The translations under genes were made by a program, and so were the position numbers. Positions 21,545 through 34,100 of a stretch of 64,000 nucleotides of DNA are shown piece after piece. Every line of letters starts with the position of its first letter. Positions within the stretch are counted from its first letter, which is position 1. The notes below the pieces were generated by a model. It made no database searches. It was not told the DNA's origin and saw only the letters and a program-made list of their open reading frames with translations. The DNA is from Chrysogorgia sp. JL179-B06 (lineage: Eukaryota > Cnidaria > Anthozoa > Scleralcyonacea > Chrysogorgiidae): contig JAYKKM010000439.1 in assembly GCA_035772405.1 (NCBI GenBank), forward strand, positions 1,297,001-1,361,000, in the 5' to 3' direction.

Positions 21545-24016
21545 GCGGTACCGCCATCTTGAAAAAACCCAGCAATAAATCAAACGCATTAGAATAACTA
21601 TGGTAAGTTTGTCATACCGTTTTTCAAAATTCACTGATGCCTTCGATCTCGACATCCATATCATCTTCGAATTCGAATTCATCACATTCAAACTCCTCAC
21701 TTTCTTCAGTAAGAAGCAGCTCGTTCATGTCATCAAGATAAGAGACGTCGCTCCAAACCACTTTTCCATCAGCGTCCCATCCATGTGTCTCGGGGCTCTC
21801 TAAATTAATTACCAGGTGGTCTACCTGTCGAAAGAGGAAGGCAACATAAGTTGCTCTCATGATGTGGTAACGCAGGTTGCTTTCACATGGAGGTATCAGC
21901 TGGCCAAGGTCTACGATTTTATGATCCTTGTTGAATTTCTGCCAGAAGACTTTCCGTCGAGCGTCGTTGACTGACGTCAGGCGTGGATGGCCATAGAGAG
22001 AGCAGACAAACCTTTTTAATCCTTGCACTAATTCACTGTTTGTTTCGTCACCGAGAAAAGCAAATAGATTGACAAACGCGTTATTCTTCAGTATCGCTTT
22101 CCAGATTACTTGCTTTCCCTTTCGAAAAATGGAAGAAACATAGTGAGTCATTCCCGGAAAAGGCATGCATTCCAAATAGTGCTTTTCTCTGCTTCGTGGA
22201 CAACTCGCGGAAGATGTTACATCGATTATTTTTTTGCTTTTCCCATTGCCATTGTGCACATCGAGGAAGTCGTGTCCCAGAAACAAGGCAATAATGTCGA
22301 TGTCACCAGATGGTGACCGTACCATGACAGAAAGATTGACCAGGTTGCAGTGGACTTGCACGAACAAACGCAACGAGTTTGGTGTCAGCTTCCTCGTGAT
22401 CACTCTTCAGCAGATGCGATACAACTGCGTCATGTTGTGTAATCTTACATTCGATCTTGTTTGAAAAGTAAACGACTTTTTCACCAAGGCTCTTCTTGTC
22501 TTCCTCAATTGACTGCTCTATCAGATTGAACAGCATTTCCTTGTTGTCTCCATTTCCAGGAAGTTGACAAAATCTTAGGGAACTTTCATGTCGGGACTAT
22601 TAAGAACATAGCGGGTGCTAACGACCCGGGCTTCTCTCTCTCTCGCCTCCTTTATGCTGTTCGGCTTGTACGTGTCGCATACCAGAGAAATGATTTTGAA
22701 GTGCTTAGGAATACTGTAAGCTGTTCGGTGCTGCGATGTCAGATTTGACTATGGTTAGCTTTGAAGATCTTCCACCGCCAGGAAAGATGCAGATTTACCT
22801 CCTAGATCTCGCAGCCGCCATTAGGAGTATCGTTGGCAAGGTAACAACAATTAGAGATATTGCATCGAAAGTCATGGCCAATATTCCTAAGCACTTCAAA
22901 ATCATTTATCTGGTATGCGACACGTACAAGACGAACAGCATAAAAGGAGGCGAGATTCTTAATAGTCCCGACATGAAAGTTCCTTATACGACTTTGTCAA
23001 CTTCTTGCGAAATGGAGACAACAAGGAAATGCTGTTCAACCTGATAGAGCAGTCAATTGAGGAAGACAAGAAGAGCCTTGGTGAAAAAGTCGTTTACTTT
23101 TCAAACAAGATCGAATGTAAGAAGATTACCCAACATGACGCAGTTGTATCGCATCAGCTGAAGAGTGATCACGAGGAAGCTGACACCAAACTCGTTGCGT
23201 TTGTTCGTGCAAGTCCACTGCAACCTGGTCAATCTGTCATGGTACGGTCAACATCTGGTGACATCGACATTATTGCCTTGTTTCTGGGACACGACTTCCT
23301 CGACGCGCAGATTTTGATTGACAATGGCAATGGGAAAAGCAGAAAAATAATCGATGTAACATCTTCCGAGTTGTCCACGAAGCAGAGAAAAGCACTATTG
23401 GGAATGCATGCCTGTTCCGGAAATGACTATGTTTCTTCCTTTTTTCGAAAGGGAAAGCAAGTAATCTGGAAAGCGGTACTGAAGAATAACGCGTTTGTCA
23501 ATCTATTTGCGTTTCTCAGTGAAGAAGTCGCGCCAAACAGTGAATTAGTACAAGGATTAGAAAGGTTTGTCTGCTCTCTTTATGGCCATCCACGCCTGAC
23601 GTCAGTCAACGACGCTCGACGGAAAGTCTTCTGGCAGAAATTCAACAAGGATCATAAAATCGTAGACCTTAGCCTGATGCCTCCATGTGAAAGCAACCTG
23701 CGTTACCACATCATGAGATCAAATTATGTTGCCTTCCTCTTTCGACAGGTTGACCACCTGGTAATCAATTTAGAGAGCCCCGAGAGACATGGATGGGACG
23801 CAGATGGAAAAGTGGTTTGGAGCGACGTCTCTTATCTTGATGACATACACGAGCTGCTTCTTAATGAAGAAAGTGAGGAATTTGAATGTGATGAATTGAT
23901 ATGGATGATATGGATGTCGAGATCGAAGACATCAGTGAATTTTGAAAAACGGTATGACAAACTTACCATAGTTATTCTTTTGCGTTTGATTTATTGCTGG
24001 GTTTTTTTCAAGATGT
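21545..24016. repeat. large palindrome encoding PIN-like nuclease relatives on both arms
   Basis: The left arm (about 21545-22707) and right arm (about 22884-24016) are inverted copies with small indels. The match runs from 'ttcctaagcacttcaaaatc' at the inner ends to 'cagcaataaatcaaacgca' and its inverse at the outer ends. The 176-bp spacer carries the 5' part of the right-hand gene. Just outside the left arm is a small palindrome (21531-21561, 'caagatggcggcggta'). Confidence 0.85.
21624..22707 (-). pseudogene. PIN/FEN1-like nuclease relative, left-arm copy
   Basis: The minus-strand product parallels the right-arm gene: SDHEEADTKLVAFVRA, then RSPSGDIDIIALFLG, then GKQVIWKAILKNNAFVNLFA, RFVCSLYGHPRLTSVNDARR, PPCESNLRYHIMRATYVAF and an acidic end (EFEFEDDMDVEIEG). 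It is broken: the frame shifts before MVRSPSGDID, the ACSGNDY motif is replaced by ECMPFPGMTHY after local indels, and there is an in-frame stop near the N-terminus. It retains SIKEARERE-like sequence that the right copy has lost. Inactive by these defects. Confidence 0.65.
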
Positions 24017-24051
24017 ACCGGTCCACTTTAAGAGTTTTAACCATGAGTTAA
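22736..24051 (+). pseudogene. PIN/FEN1-like nuclease relative, right-arm copy
   Basis: The N-terminal frame (22736-23044) has IPKHFKIIYLVCDTYKTNSI, like the first acidic motif and Lys region of XPG/FEN nucleases. A small deletion and frameshift near 22960-23000 join it to the main 348-codon frame (from 23005). That frame has HEEADTKLVAFVRA (compare EAEA..), STSGDIDIIALFLGHDF (compare TED.D), and LLGMHACSGNDYVSSF (compare LLGCDY..). It then continues through FVCSLYGHPRLTSVNDARRK and NLRYHIMRSNYVAFLFRQ. A late indel after FECDEL changes the tail. The PIN-like assignment is mine, from the order and spacing of acidic motifs. It resembles Asteroid-like proteins but no name is certain. Confidence 0.6.
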
Positions 24052-27000
24052 TCGAGTTATACAAAGAGCTATAAAGAGCATTAAAAAGTAAGATACAATT
24101 ATTGTAGGGAATATGCTTATATTCAGACTATAGATCTTTCTATACCTATTTATATAGTCCACTTGGTGCCACTGATATGCTTGGTCTTTTGCCACTTATC
24201 CTTGGCCTGTATCCTCCGTGTACATTAACGCAGTGGTTGTGATATACGTCTTGAGATACTTGCACGGGTTTAAAAGTATCATTCCTAATCTGTTCTTCAT
24301 AATCCAAAGAAGTAGGTTTTCAGCTCCGTACACGTTCATCGAGTAATCCAACTCTGACAGAACTATAGATCTGTTAAAGGTTTCGTGAACACAAATACAT
24401 AGGCGTCGTAGGAACCACCGTTTCCTGCAGTTTCACAATATCCAATTTTCCCCGCCATACTATACATCTCAGTTCCTGACGGCCATGCCTCGTCAAGCCA
24501 TAAAAGACGTTTTTTGCGACCAGAAATGTCTTGTTAAGTTGGTCAAACCCCTCGCCAATATAAATATCCATGTTCATAACAGACACGATACAATTTTGAA
24601 GTTTCTCGCTGGCATACCCAAACAGATCTCGGTATTTCGGCATCGTGTCGATGCGTTGTACACGAATTTTCTGTTTGTTACGAAAATTGAGATCGGTTAG
24701 CCTTTTTTGAGCGGACTCCTGATTTATAAGAAGATGGACATTTGTTACTAAAGGATTGTCAAGATTTCGTTGTAACGTTTCTTCCAGTTCTGCTTGTCTT
24801 TCCCACAGTTTGTCATGTCCAACCCTTCGTCTTGTCTTTCCCACTGTTTGCCGGGTTATCCTTCCAAGGACTCTCGACCATCAATGGGTAGTTTGCATGT
24901 AATGACATGAATACCCTCATTTGCACCAATGATATTTGTTACCAAAGGTTGTCTCTCCCACAGATTGTCTTGTCCCACAGTTCGTCTTGTCTTTCCCACT
25001 GCTCATGGTTATGCTTCTCGACCACCAATGGATAGTTTGTAATGACATGAATACCCTCCTTTACCGGCATGATATTTATGAGTCTACTTATATGAACACA
25101 AAAGAAGTGCAGATAGAAGTAGCGACTACAATTATCGCGCAATCACGGCGAATTTTCCTGCCCATTCTGAAATTATTTGTCCCCTTGCAAGCGAGGGTGC
25201 TAATGTTGAAGGGGGTAGTGGGTCACTGCATATAGCCTAGTTCATACATGATCATAAGTATAAGGACAAAACAAAAGAATGAAGTCAAGCCTGTGACATA
25301 ATGATCGTGATACTAAGGTATTAGTATAAGATGATAGTCCAAGCCTGAGACAAGAGTAGAACAAAACAAAAGACGAAACAAAGATAAATTATCGTTGTTT
25401 TGTTATCGTAAGTCCCAGAGAAGTCATGCTTTGTTTTCGTATTAATCTTGTGCTTATGTCGCTCGTGTGAACGCTAGAACGGTCTCGTAAGCAGGCGTAA
25501 AGTGTCGTAATAGCCGAGCGCTTTACGAATAGCAAATTCGGTGCAGTTTCGGTTTTTATATTTTTACCTAATGTTTGCGTGTTTGGATGGCCTGATCCAA
25601 ACATGGTGGGATGTTATCATGCTGCGAGAGTTGACAAAAGCGATTTTTTAAGTGGACCCATAGTATGATAAATATACACTTTCTTCCTTCATAAGCCTTT
25701 TGTCGCATTCTGTTTATACTAATTATTAGTTGATTATTTCATGAATGATCAAGGGTAGTGCACAATTGGTTTCTAATGCTGTATAGCTGTGTGACAAGTA
25801 ATTTCTTTCTTAGTGATTCATGGTAGAAACAACAGTAGACTTCCCCACTATTAATATGTTACTGCCCCTAAAATTAAAAAGCTCAATCAATATTTAATCG
25901 ATTTCAATTCTGAAAACAGATTTTGAATTACCGAATTTAATACATAACATATGTGTCTATTATATTACGAGAACGTATGACACACCATTCGTAAGATAAA
26001 CTATAGAGCTATGAAAAAGTACTACATCACTTGTTTAAAAACATTTAATCGCTACTCGGAGTTTCACGCTTCTCGCGAAGCAATCATCAGGCAACTGCCT
26101 GCAACTATAACTAATTACAATAAAAATTCACTGAGAATATTTCTAGAACGTGCGCTTGCTACTGTATGTAATTATATATGTTTATGTTTAAGTGATGGAG
26201 TGTTCAACAATTAAAAACTTCTTCGAATTTCTACAGCTCAACATCAGACCATTTCTTTTATTAAATGTGGCCATATTAGGTTTACATACTAGCTGTAAAA
26301 TAATTTATTTTTTTAATAATAAGTTGTATTTCTTGTTAACGTTTGTGTATGACCTAGCTTGTTTTACTTTTCGCCATTTGATATCATATATATATATACT
26401 TAATGTTCTGATATCATTTATCGAAGACGAAAAGAAGTCGCATATCGGTCTGAGTGAAGGTCTCAGGACGTTAATATTAATTCACAAAAGACTGATATGA
26501 CTACCACTCCCATTCCCTCGAGCGTACTTAACTCAAATCTTCATACATCAAAAGACTGCACTAACATCCTTGAGAACAATGCCTTATCAATTAAATCCTA
26601 CAGAATCCTACAGTGTGTATGAAAAACCCGGAACGCTTAGAAAATTAATTAGTATTCTTTTAAAACAAGTTATTGTTGTAGTTTGAAAGACCTATAGACA
26701 CCTTTGAGCTATAGGAAGAGAAAAATCTTTCAAATACTTTCACCATGCATATACACTTCAAGTTATCTTACTTTCCCAGGTGTAGAGACTTTTTACGCAT
26801 CCGTGGCTCAGAATTAGTGTCTAGGGCTTTCAAACTACTACAATAGGTTGTTTGAAAAGAATATTAATTTATTTTTTATGGTTTATTTATAAATGAGCCA
26901 GGCTGAGTTTAGTCACGAAAATCTTTCCTTGACCTAAAAAGATCATTTGAATGAACTTTATGTTCTTTTTACAGCTAAACTAAGCATTAAGTTCTGATTT

Positions 27001-27290
27001 GAAATATCATTCTAGATGTCTATAGTAATCATGATAACAACTTTGTTAACAGAATCAGTCTGGCTAAGATGGCTAGCCCAGCTTATATAAATAACACTTA
27101 AGGGTTCCGTTTTTTTTATACACACTATATATATCAATCTAAACGAAAACATTCATCTGACAAGAATAACAAGTATGACGTAATGAATTATGAAATGAAT
27201 AAATTACAAAATTACGAAAATGAGGATCTAAAGCAACAGAACGATGTCTTGAAAAAGAAATATGAACGGTCAATCTGAAAGATGTAACAA
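24016..27290. repeat. segmental duplication, copy I (empty-site copy)
   Basis: From the 3' flank of the glycosyltransferase-like gene through 'ctagaacggtctcg', 'agtggacccatag', 'tgaatgatcaagggtag' and 'cttgttttacttttcgcc' to about 27290, this matches 29690-44100 in order and orientation. It lacks the insertions found there. Intact target sites are visible at 25500 (LINE), 26336 (TTAA element), about 26355 (TA composite), about 26398 (pogo-like MITE) and about 26816 (TTA MITE). Confidence 0.85.
24146..25165 (-). pseudogene. type II membrane glycosyltransferase-like gene, copy I (broken)
   Basis: This aligns along its length with the intact copies at 45219-46220 and 52580-53575. Recognisable parts are NVHLLINQESAQKRL, MPKYRDLFGYASEKLQNCIV, MDIYIGEGFDQLNKTFLVA and, near the end, a stretch corresponding to LLNPCKYLKTYHNHC. 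Insertions of one to three bases ('tactatacatc', 'cctgcagtttc', 'tgatatacgtc') and a shift after the first third break the frame. The ATG equivalent is at 25165 and the stop at 24146. Confidence 0.8.
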
Positions 27291-27299
27291 TCTGGGTTA

Positions 27300-27640
27300 T
27301 ATATTATCGGATTTAAACGCAAAGTCAAAATGGTCGAAAACTAAAAAGCCAATCTAATAACTGCGATTAGACATTCCGTGATGCATCAACTGTTGCTTGC
27401 TTTCAATCTAAATTGAAAAATTATCTCATATTCTGTACTTAAACATTTTCTTTCTGTTTAAACTCGTGATCCGGTTTTCTCGTGCTCTGATGTTATTTAA
27501 AGATAAATATTAGAGCCCACGGCAAATGACTTTGAGACAAGACATAATAAAAGAGATTTAATTGCTAACGTTTCGTTGTTTGCAGTGCAATTATCATCAG
27601 AGCGGTTTAAGATAATTACAAATTATTGGTATATACAGTA
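27300..27640. other. no gene; repeat tail with hammerhead-like trace
   Basis: 'gcaaagtcaaaatggtcg' here is repeated at 48975-49000. On the minus strand near 27568-27602 there is CTGATGA, then GAAACGTTA, but without a convincing stem II. No frame is supported. Confidence 0.35.
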
Positions 27641-28080
27641 TTATATAGTCAAATACTTATATGGGAAAAGTGACTGCCCCAACCGGGAATCGAACCCTGG
27701 TCTCCGAATCAACGTTTCGGCGCTCTAACCTTTGAGCTGACATACGGTCAGAACAGTCAGTGATTTCTCCATATACATATTAAATTCGCCGCTTTCACTC
27801 GACACCAACAGGCAGACATTACATCTAACCATAACGTGGAGCAAGGCCTCTCGAGCGCACTTCACAAAGCTAAGTAGCGAAGCGATACACAAGAGAGGAT
27901 TTAATATAGTCAAATACGTATATGGAAAAAGTGACTGTACCAACCAGGAATCGAACCCTGGTCTCCTAATCAACGTTTTTGAGCTATTGCGAGACACGGT
28001 CAGAACAGTCAGTGATTTCGCCATATACATATTTAAATTCGCCGCTTTCACTCGACACTAACAGGCAGACATCGCATGGA
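27640..28080 (-). repeat. tRNA-derived SINE, tandem pair
   Basis: Two related blocks (27640-27900 and 27908-28080) each carry, on the minus strand, an A-box-like 'agctcaaaggttagagc' and a B-box 'ccagggttcgattcc'. Each has the 3' half of a tRNA ('gggttcgattcccggttggg') but no pairing 5' acceptor. Both share the same tRNA-unrelated body ('aacagtcagtgatttc', 'attcgccgctttcactcg'). This is the structure of a SINE; the second copy has lost part of the anticodon arm. Confidence 0.65.
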
Positions 28081-28344
28081 ACAAGGGGAAGCGCGGGCTC
28101 AAAATCGGTAAGTGGTATTCCGCCCGCGTAATAAACATTCACTCCAAAATATAAAACAAATGGTCGAGGCGAAAGAGAAATTAGCGAAACTGAATTTGGG
28201 TTCTGGTGAAGATACAGAAAGGTCCGAACAGTTTTGGAACCGCAGTTCCGTAGAGATGAAATTTTCTGTGGAGAAAATTTGGTTAGGGTTAAGTGTTACC
28301 ATGAAGTATATACCGGACATGCATGCTGATATATGCAGCGGGAA

Positions 28345-28950
28345 GAGCAGCAGTTGTTGTTGGCACATCGACCCCCATCATACTGGAATACAACACCAAG
28401 CAGGAAAAGTTGACATTTACTTTTTATGTGCAAAGATATGACAGAAATGATTTTGCCATTGATTCGCGTCTTCAAGCTGTCATGAACAAATAAATTATTT
28501 ATTTTATATATAAAGGATTATCCATCCAACCATTTCAATACTAGGAGAAGGTCAGGCAGATTTTTATCAAAATTATCTTTAATACTGACATACTGTATAA
28601 TAGTAAACAATAATAAATTCCCCTCATCCTCGCTTATCATATGATCAAATTTTGCTAAATATAAAAACATCATGTCCCGGAAGTCACCAGAGTAGATACA
28701 AGAGAAACCTATATTAGATTTTTGCGACACCACATTTAAACTAAGATATAACAACCATGCAATATGTTCATTTAAGAACCAACAATATAAACATGTAACT
28801 AAACTTAGTAAATACATATGGAGCCTGAAAGACCAGAACATTAAGTATGATATCAAGTGGGGAAAAGTAAATCAAGCTAGGACATACAAGAAATGCAAGA
28901 TAAGCATAAGCTTATGGAAAAGTATTTTATAATATATGTAAACCTAAGCG
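28345..28950. repeat. duplicated segment D, copy B
   Basis: Matches 20205-21090 except that the block 28426-28637 is inverted and the 266-bp MITE is absent. It lies between the SINE pair and the second segmental-duplication unit. A 109-codon frame at 28112-28441 crosses into it, but its first half has no recognisable family and I do not call it a gene. Confidence 0.8.
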
Positions 28951-29199
28951 AGTGCACCCAATAGGAATGCATTGTTTTCAGTGAATTTATTGTAATTAGT
29001 TCTATATTTTCAATACATTTTTATTGTAATTAGTCATTCTGCAGTGGCAGTGATTGCTTCGCGAGAAACATGAAATTCCGGGTGGCATGAATTAAATGTT
29101 TTTAAACAAGTGATCTAGCTTCGTAAATATATATATATATATACACAGAAACTATATTCGTGAGAAATTGATCCCCGGCTACCGCGGAGAGATTAAATC

Positions 29200-29520
29200 T
29201 TTCCTGCCTAGGCATATGCACATGAGATCCAGTCACACGCCAAGTTAGTGATTTGATTTCATAAATAACTCTGCGATTGGTGGCATTTTGAATTTTCATC
29301 ATGCTACGCGGACTTGCAAGATGCGCTTTTCTAGAAAAATAAAAGTTTTTCACCCTGCTAATTTATATTAACATAATATGTCTTGTTCGGGAAATTTAAA
29401 AGCACTATTATAAAGGCCGATTTATTTGGCTTTCGCAACAGTTACAGTATGGTTATTTCTAGAGATATCAATAGAACAAAGAGGCATCGCTTAGCGAAGT
29501 CAGGCAAATTTCACCTAACT
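29200..29520 (-). repeat. relative of the nested TTAA MITE (39969-40414)
   Basis: Shares 'tttgatttcataaataactc', 'attttgaattttcatcatgc', 'cgggaaatttaaaagcac' and 'tttggctttcgcaacagtta' with 52010-52310 and, in reverse orientation and more diverged, with the MITE inserted at 39969. The conserved terminal CTCTTTCCCTACGG is not found here, so this copy lacks its ends. Confidence 0.6.
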
Positions 29521-29804
29521 TGACTCTAACAAACTGGTGACGTCCAGAAGCACAAAATACGAGAATAAAAACGTCATATCTCGAAGAGCAGATATCGTAA
29601 AATTATTAACATTTCTAAACATAACACTAACACTTACATGAAGAAGATCTTTGATTTAGATAATCTTGACTATACAGTTAGTCCACTTTTAAGAGTTTTA
29701 ACCATGAGTTAATCGAGTTATATAAAGAGCTATAAAGAGCATTAATAAGTAAGATACGATTATTTTAGGGAATATGCTTATTCAGACTATAGATCTTGCT
29801 ATAC

Positions 29805-30805
29805 CTATTTATATAGTCCACTTGGTGCCACTGATATGCTTGGTCTTTTGCCACTTATCCTTTGCCTGTATCCTCCGTGTACATTAACGCAGTGGTTGTG
29901 ATACGTCTTGAGATACTTGCACGGGTTTAAAAGTATCATTCCTAATCCGTTCTTCATAATCCAAAGAAGTACGTTCTCAGCTCCGTACACGTTCATCAAG
30001 TAATCCAACTTTGACAGAACTAGATCTGTTAAAGGTTTCGTGAACACAAATACATAGGCGTCGTAGGAACCACCGTTTCCTGTTTCACAATATCCAATTT
30101 TCCCCGCCATACTACATCTCAGTTCCTGACGGCCATTCCTCGTCAATCCATAAAAGACGTTTTTTGCGACCAGAAATGTCTTGTTAAGTTGGTCAAACCC
30201 CTCGCCAATATAAATATCCATGTTCATAACAGACACGATACAATTTTGAAGTTTCTCGCTGGCATACCCAAACAGATCTCGGTATTTCGGCATCGTGTCG
30301 ATGCGTTGTACACGAATTTTCTGTTTGTTACGAAATTGCAGATCGGTTAGCCTTTTTTGAGCGGACTCCTGATTTATAAGAAGATGGACATTTGTTACTA
30401 AAGGATTGTCAAGATTTCGTTGTAACGTTTCTTCCAGTTCTGCTTGTCTTTCCCACAGTTTGTCATGTCCAACCCTTCGTCTTGTCTTTCCCACTGTTTG
30501 GTTAATATCCTTCCAAGGACTCTCGACCATCAATGGGTAGTTTGTAATGACATGAATTCCCTCATTTGCACGAATGATATTTGTTACCAAAGGTTGTCTC
30601 TCCCACAGATTGTCTTGTCTCACAGTTCGTCTTATCTTTCCCACTGCTTGGTTATGCTTCTCGACCACCAATGGATAGTTTGTAATGACATGAATCCCTC
30701 CTTTACCGGCATGATATTTATGAGTCTACTTATGAACACAAAAGAAGTGCAGATAGAAGTAGCGACTACAATTATCGCGAAATCACGGCGAATTTTCCTG
30801 CCCAT
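29805..30805 (-). pseudogene. type II membrane glycosyltransferase-like gene, copy II
   Basis: An open frame of 288 codons (30671-29805) covers most of the protein: two EGIHVITNYPLMVE-type repeats, LWERQAELEETLQRNLDNP, MPKYRDLFGYASEK, MNMDIYIGEGFDQLNKTF, SYDAYVFVFTKPLTDLVL and LLNPCKYLKTYHNHCVNVHG. The signal-anchor part upstream (start equivalent at 30805) is out of frame after a one-base change in the first repeat near 30695. If translated from the internal Met it would be soluble. Flanks match copy I and the duplicate boundary. Confidence 0.8.
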
Positions 30806-31150
30806 TCTGAAATTATTTGTCCCCTTGCAAGCGAGGGTGCTAATGTTGAAGGGGGTAGTGGGTCACTGCATATAGCCTAGTTCATACATGATCATAAGTA
30901 TAAGGACAAAACAAAAGAATGAAGTCAAGCCTGTGACATAATGATCGTGATAAGCTAAGTATAAGATCATAGTCCAAGCCTGAGACAAGAGTAGAACAAA
31001 ACAAAAGAGGAAACAAAGATAAATTCTCGTTGTTTTGTTATCGCAAGTCCCAGAGAAGTCATGCTTTGTTTTCGTATTAATCTTGTGCTTATGTCGCTCG
31101 TGTGAACCAGGATTCTGGCCTGCTAGAACGGTCTCGTCAGCAGGCGTAAA

Positions 31151-31152
<2 letters not shown>

Positions 31153-31182
<30 letters not shown>

Positions 31183-34100
31183 AACTTTATTTCAATACGG
31201 AGTCCAATTCACAACAAAAGTGCTCTTCCTTGGAGCCGTATACATAAGTAACTAACTAAGATTTTTTTTAAAAATAACTATATACAAAGAGAGACAAAAA
31301 TTAAGTATCAGTAATCAACTTCACACTCGAGATTTAAAAATAGATAAAGAAGGAGCTAATGTTTTTTCCCGAGGGAAGCTATTCCAAAGAACAGCACCCC
31401 TGTAGGTAAAACTTTTTTTAAGTGCCTCGGATTGAGGTCGAGGAACAAAAATGTTATAATTTGAGCCACGTAGATTGTGATTATGTATTGCATTTGTTTG
31501 AACAAATTTCTGGAAAAGATATTCAGGAGCCTAATTATTAAAGGTTTTATACATTGTAACACCTAGGTGCTGAGACCGTCTCTCCTCAAGAGTGGACCAA
31601 CCTAACTCAAACAATAAATCAACTGATCTAATAGAATAATCAGCTCCTAGAATAATTCTGGCTGCACGAGATTGAAGTTGTTCAAGTTTAAGAGCTAGGC
31701 CTCTACCCAAATTACCCCATACACCATCACAATTGTCAAATTGTGTTAGAATTAAAGATTTATAAATAAGAATCAAAGTTGATTGGGGCAAATAAGGTTT
31801 TTAAGTCTTCTTAACGCACCGATAGCTTTGGCAACTTTGGAAACAACATTCGAGATATGCACGTCCCAGGAAAGAACTTCATCAAGTTCAATCCCTAAGC
31901 ATTTGTAACTCTTTTCTCTCATTATTTTGTGACCATTTATAGCAATGTTAGGATCTTCAGGAATCGAGGCCAGTTTACACCAAGAACCAATGAACATACA
32001 TTTGGTTTTTAGAACATTTAAGCTAAGTTTGTTAGCATCAAGCCATTGTTTTAGAACTATCAAATCATTGTTCATTTCTGAGTAAAGTTGCTCAGGATTT
32101 TCATTAGCATATGTTAAGGTGGTATCATCAGCATATAAACGACCCTCAGAAGAGAGTTTACAATTTGGAAGGTCATTTATATACAGTAAAAATAACAAAG
32201 GGCCTAAAATAGAACCCTATGGGACGCCACATGTTATTTTAGAACTTTCGGACGGGATGTTATTTACAATCGTAATTTGCGATCTATGAGAGAGATAATT
32301 TCGAAATAAATCAACTGTCTGTCCCCGAAAACCATAACATGCTAATTTTTTTATAAGAATTTCGTGGTCAATAGTGTCAAACGCTTTCTTTAAATCTACA
32401 AACAAAACAGCATTTATCAATCCATTGTCCATATTTTTGTACCAGCTATCTGTTGCATCAAGAAGCGCCGTTAAGGTAGAATGTAGAGGCCTAAATCCCG
32501 ACTGTAATTTAGAGAATAAGTCATTATCACTCAAGTATCTGTATGTTTGATTGAAAATAGCCTTTTCAAAAATTTTAGCAACAACAGATAAAATAGAAAT
32601 AGGCCTGTAGTTACCTGGATTTGTCTTAGAAAATTCTTTATAAATAGGAATAACTTTAGCTTTTTTCCAATCACAAGGAATAATGCCATAAGTTATTACA
32701 AGATTGATTATATGTGTCAGTGATTCAATCGTATCCGAAATACTAGCTTTTAGGAGAAATGCTGGAATTTCATCAAGCCCACAGGCTTTGGCGGATGGAA
32801 GACTATTTACAATATTTAGAATATCACTTATGGTAACTTGATCCAATTCAAACGAACAATTGGACACTTGGATATCACCGTAATTTACTGGAGAAAAATC
32901 AGAAATTTTGGAAGCTAGGTCAGGACCAATTTCAGTAAAATATTTATTGAAAGCGTTGCTTACCTCTTTTGGATCACTGATCACCTGATCGTTAATCACC
33001 AATTTAGAAATAGGAGTCGACTTGTTTTTATTAGAAAGCAAGGAATTAATTCCTTTCCAGGTATTTTTAGTGTTACCCTCATTATCGTTAAAAAAGGAGC
33101 AATAGTGCAATCTCTTGCTTTCTCTTATGATATTATTAACCTGATTTTTAGCATTTTTATAATTTTGCCAATCAGATAATTGACTAGTGATAATAGCAAT
33201 TCTCTTTAATCGATCCCTCTCCCACGTCAATCTCTTGATCTCAGGGGTGAGCCATGGTGCTGATGAGGATCTAATTCTTTTTTTCTTAATTGGTTCATGA
33301 TTGTTTGCAATGAGCTGAAAAAGTTTCTTCCAATTTTTCCATGCATCAACAGGATCATTTATATCCATAATCCTGTCCCAAAGGAGCTAACTTCATATCT
33401 CTTAAGAAATCATCAATGTTGAAATGTTTGTATTGTCGACTTCGAATAATTATTGGTTTAGATTTGGGACTATAGTGTTTTCTAGCAGCATAAATTAAAC
33501 TATGATCACTGATGCCAACATGGGACACACCCGATGACAAGAATTTTTTCGGTTCATTAGTAAGAAAGAGATCGATTAGAGTAGAAGTTGATGAAGTGAT
33601 ACGTGTTGGATCAAGAATAAGCTGAACATATTGATAGAAATCACAGAGTTCAATCAAATGCTTTGTACAATTATCAACTGGATCTGCTTTCCAGTTGCAA
33701 TTAAAATCTCCAATTATGTTAGACTCAATGTTTAATGCATCAATTTTTTCCAGTATAACCTGGAACCTCTCAAATAATTCGACAGAAGCTTTAGGTGGTC
33801 TATACCAGGTTGATACTTGAAAAGGTTTGATTTTGGGTTTATTGATTTCAATACATAAAAACTCAAGGGAGTCATCGAGAAGATCATCTTTGATTGTAAA
33901 ATCGATAGTATCTCGAATAAACATCGCTACTCCACCACCATTTCTGGTTCTATCACGTCTTATAATCGAATAATTAGGAATAGCGATAATATTATCGCTT
34001 ATAGTTTGATCAAGACGAGTTTCGTTTAGTATAAGGATATCCAGATTTGCATTTTGCAGATTTAAACGAATTTCATCGATGTATTTAAAAAGGCTGGCAA

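Noticed and set aside
27568..27602. Possible hammerhead on the minus strand (CTGATGA ... GAAACGTTA)
   Set aside because: The intervening 19 bases do not form a stem II closed next to the core, so it is at most a decayed relic.
28112..28441. 109-codon frame with a charged helical start
   Set aside because: It crosses the border of duplicated segment D, has no recognisable family, and its second half is repeat sequence.
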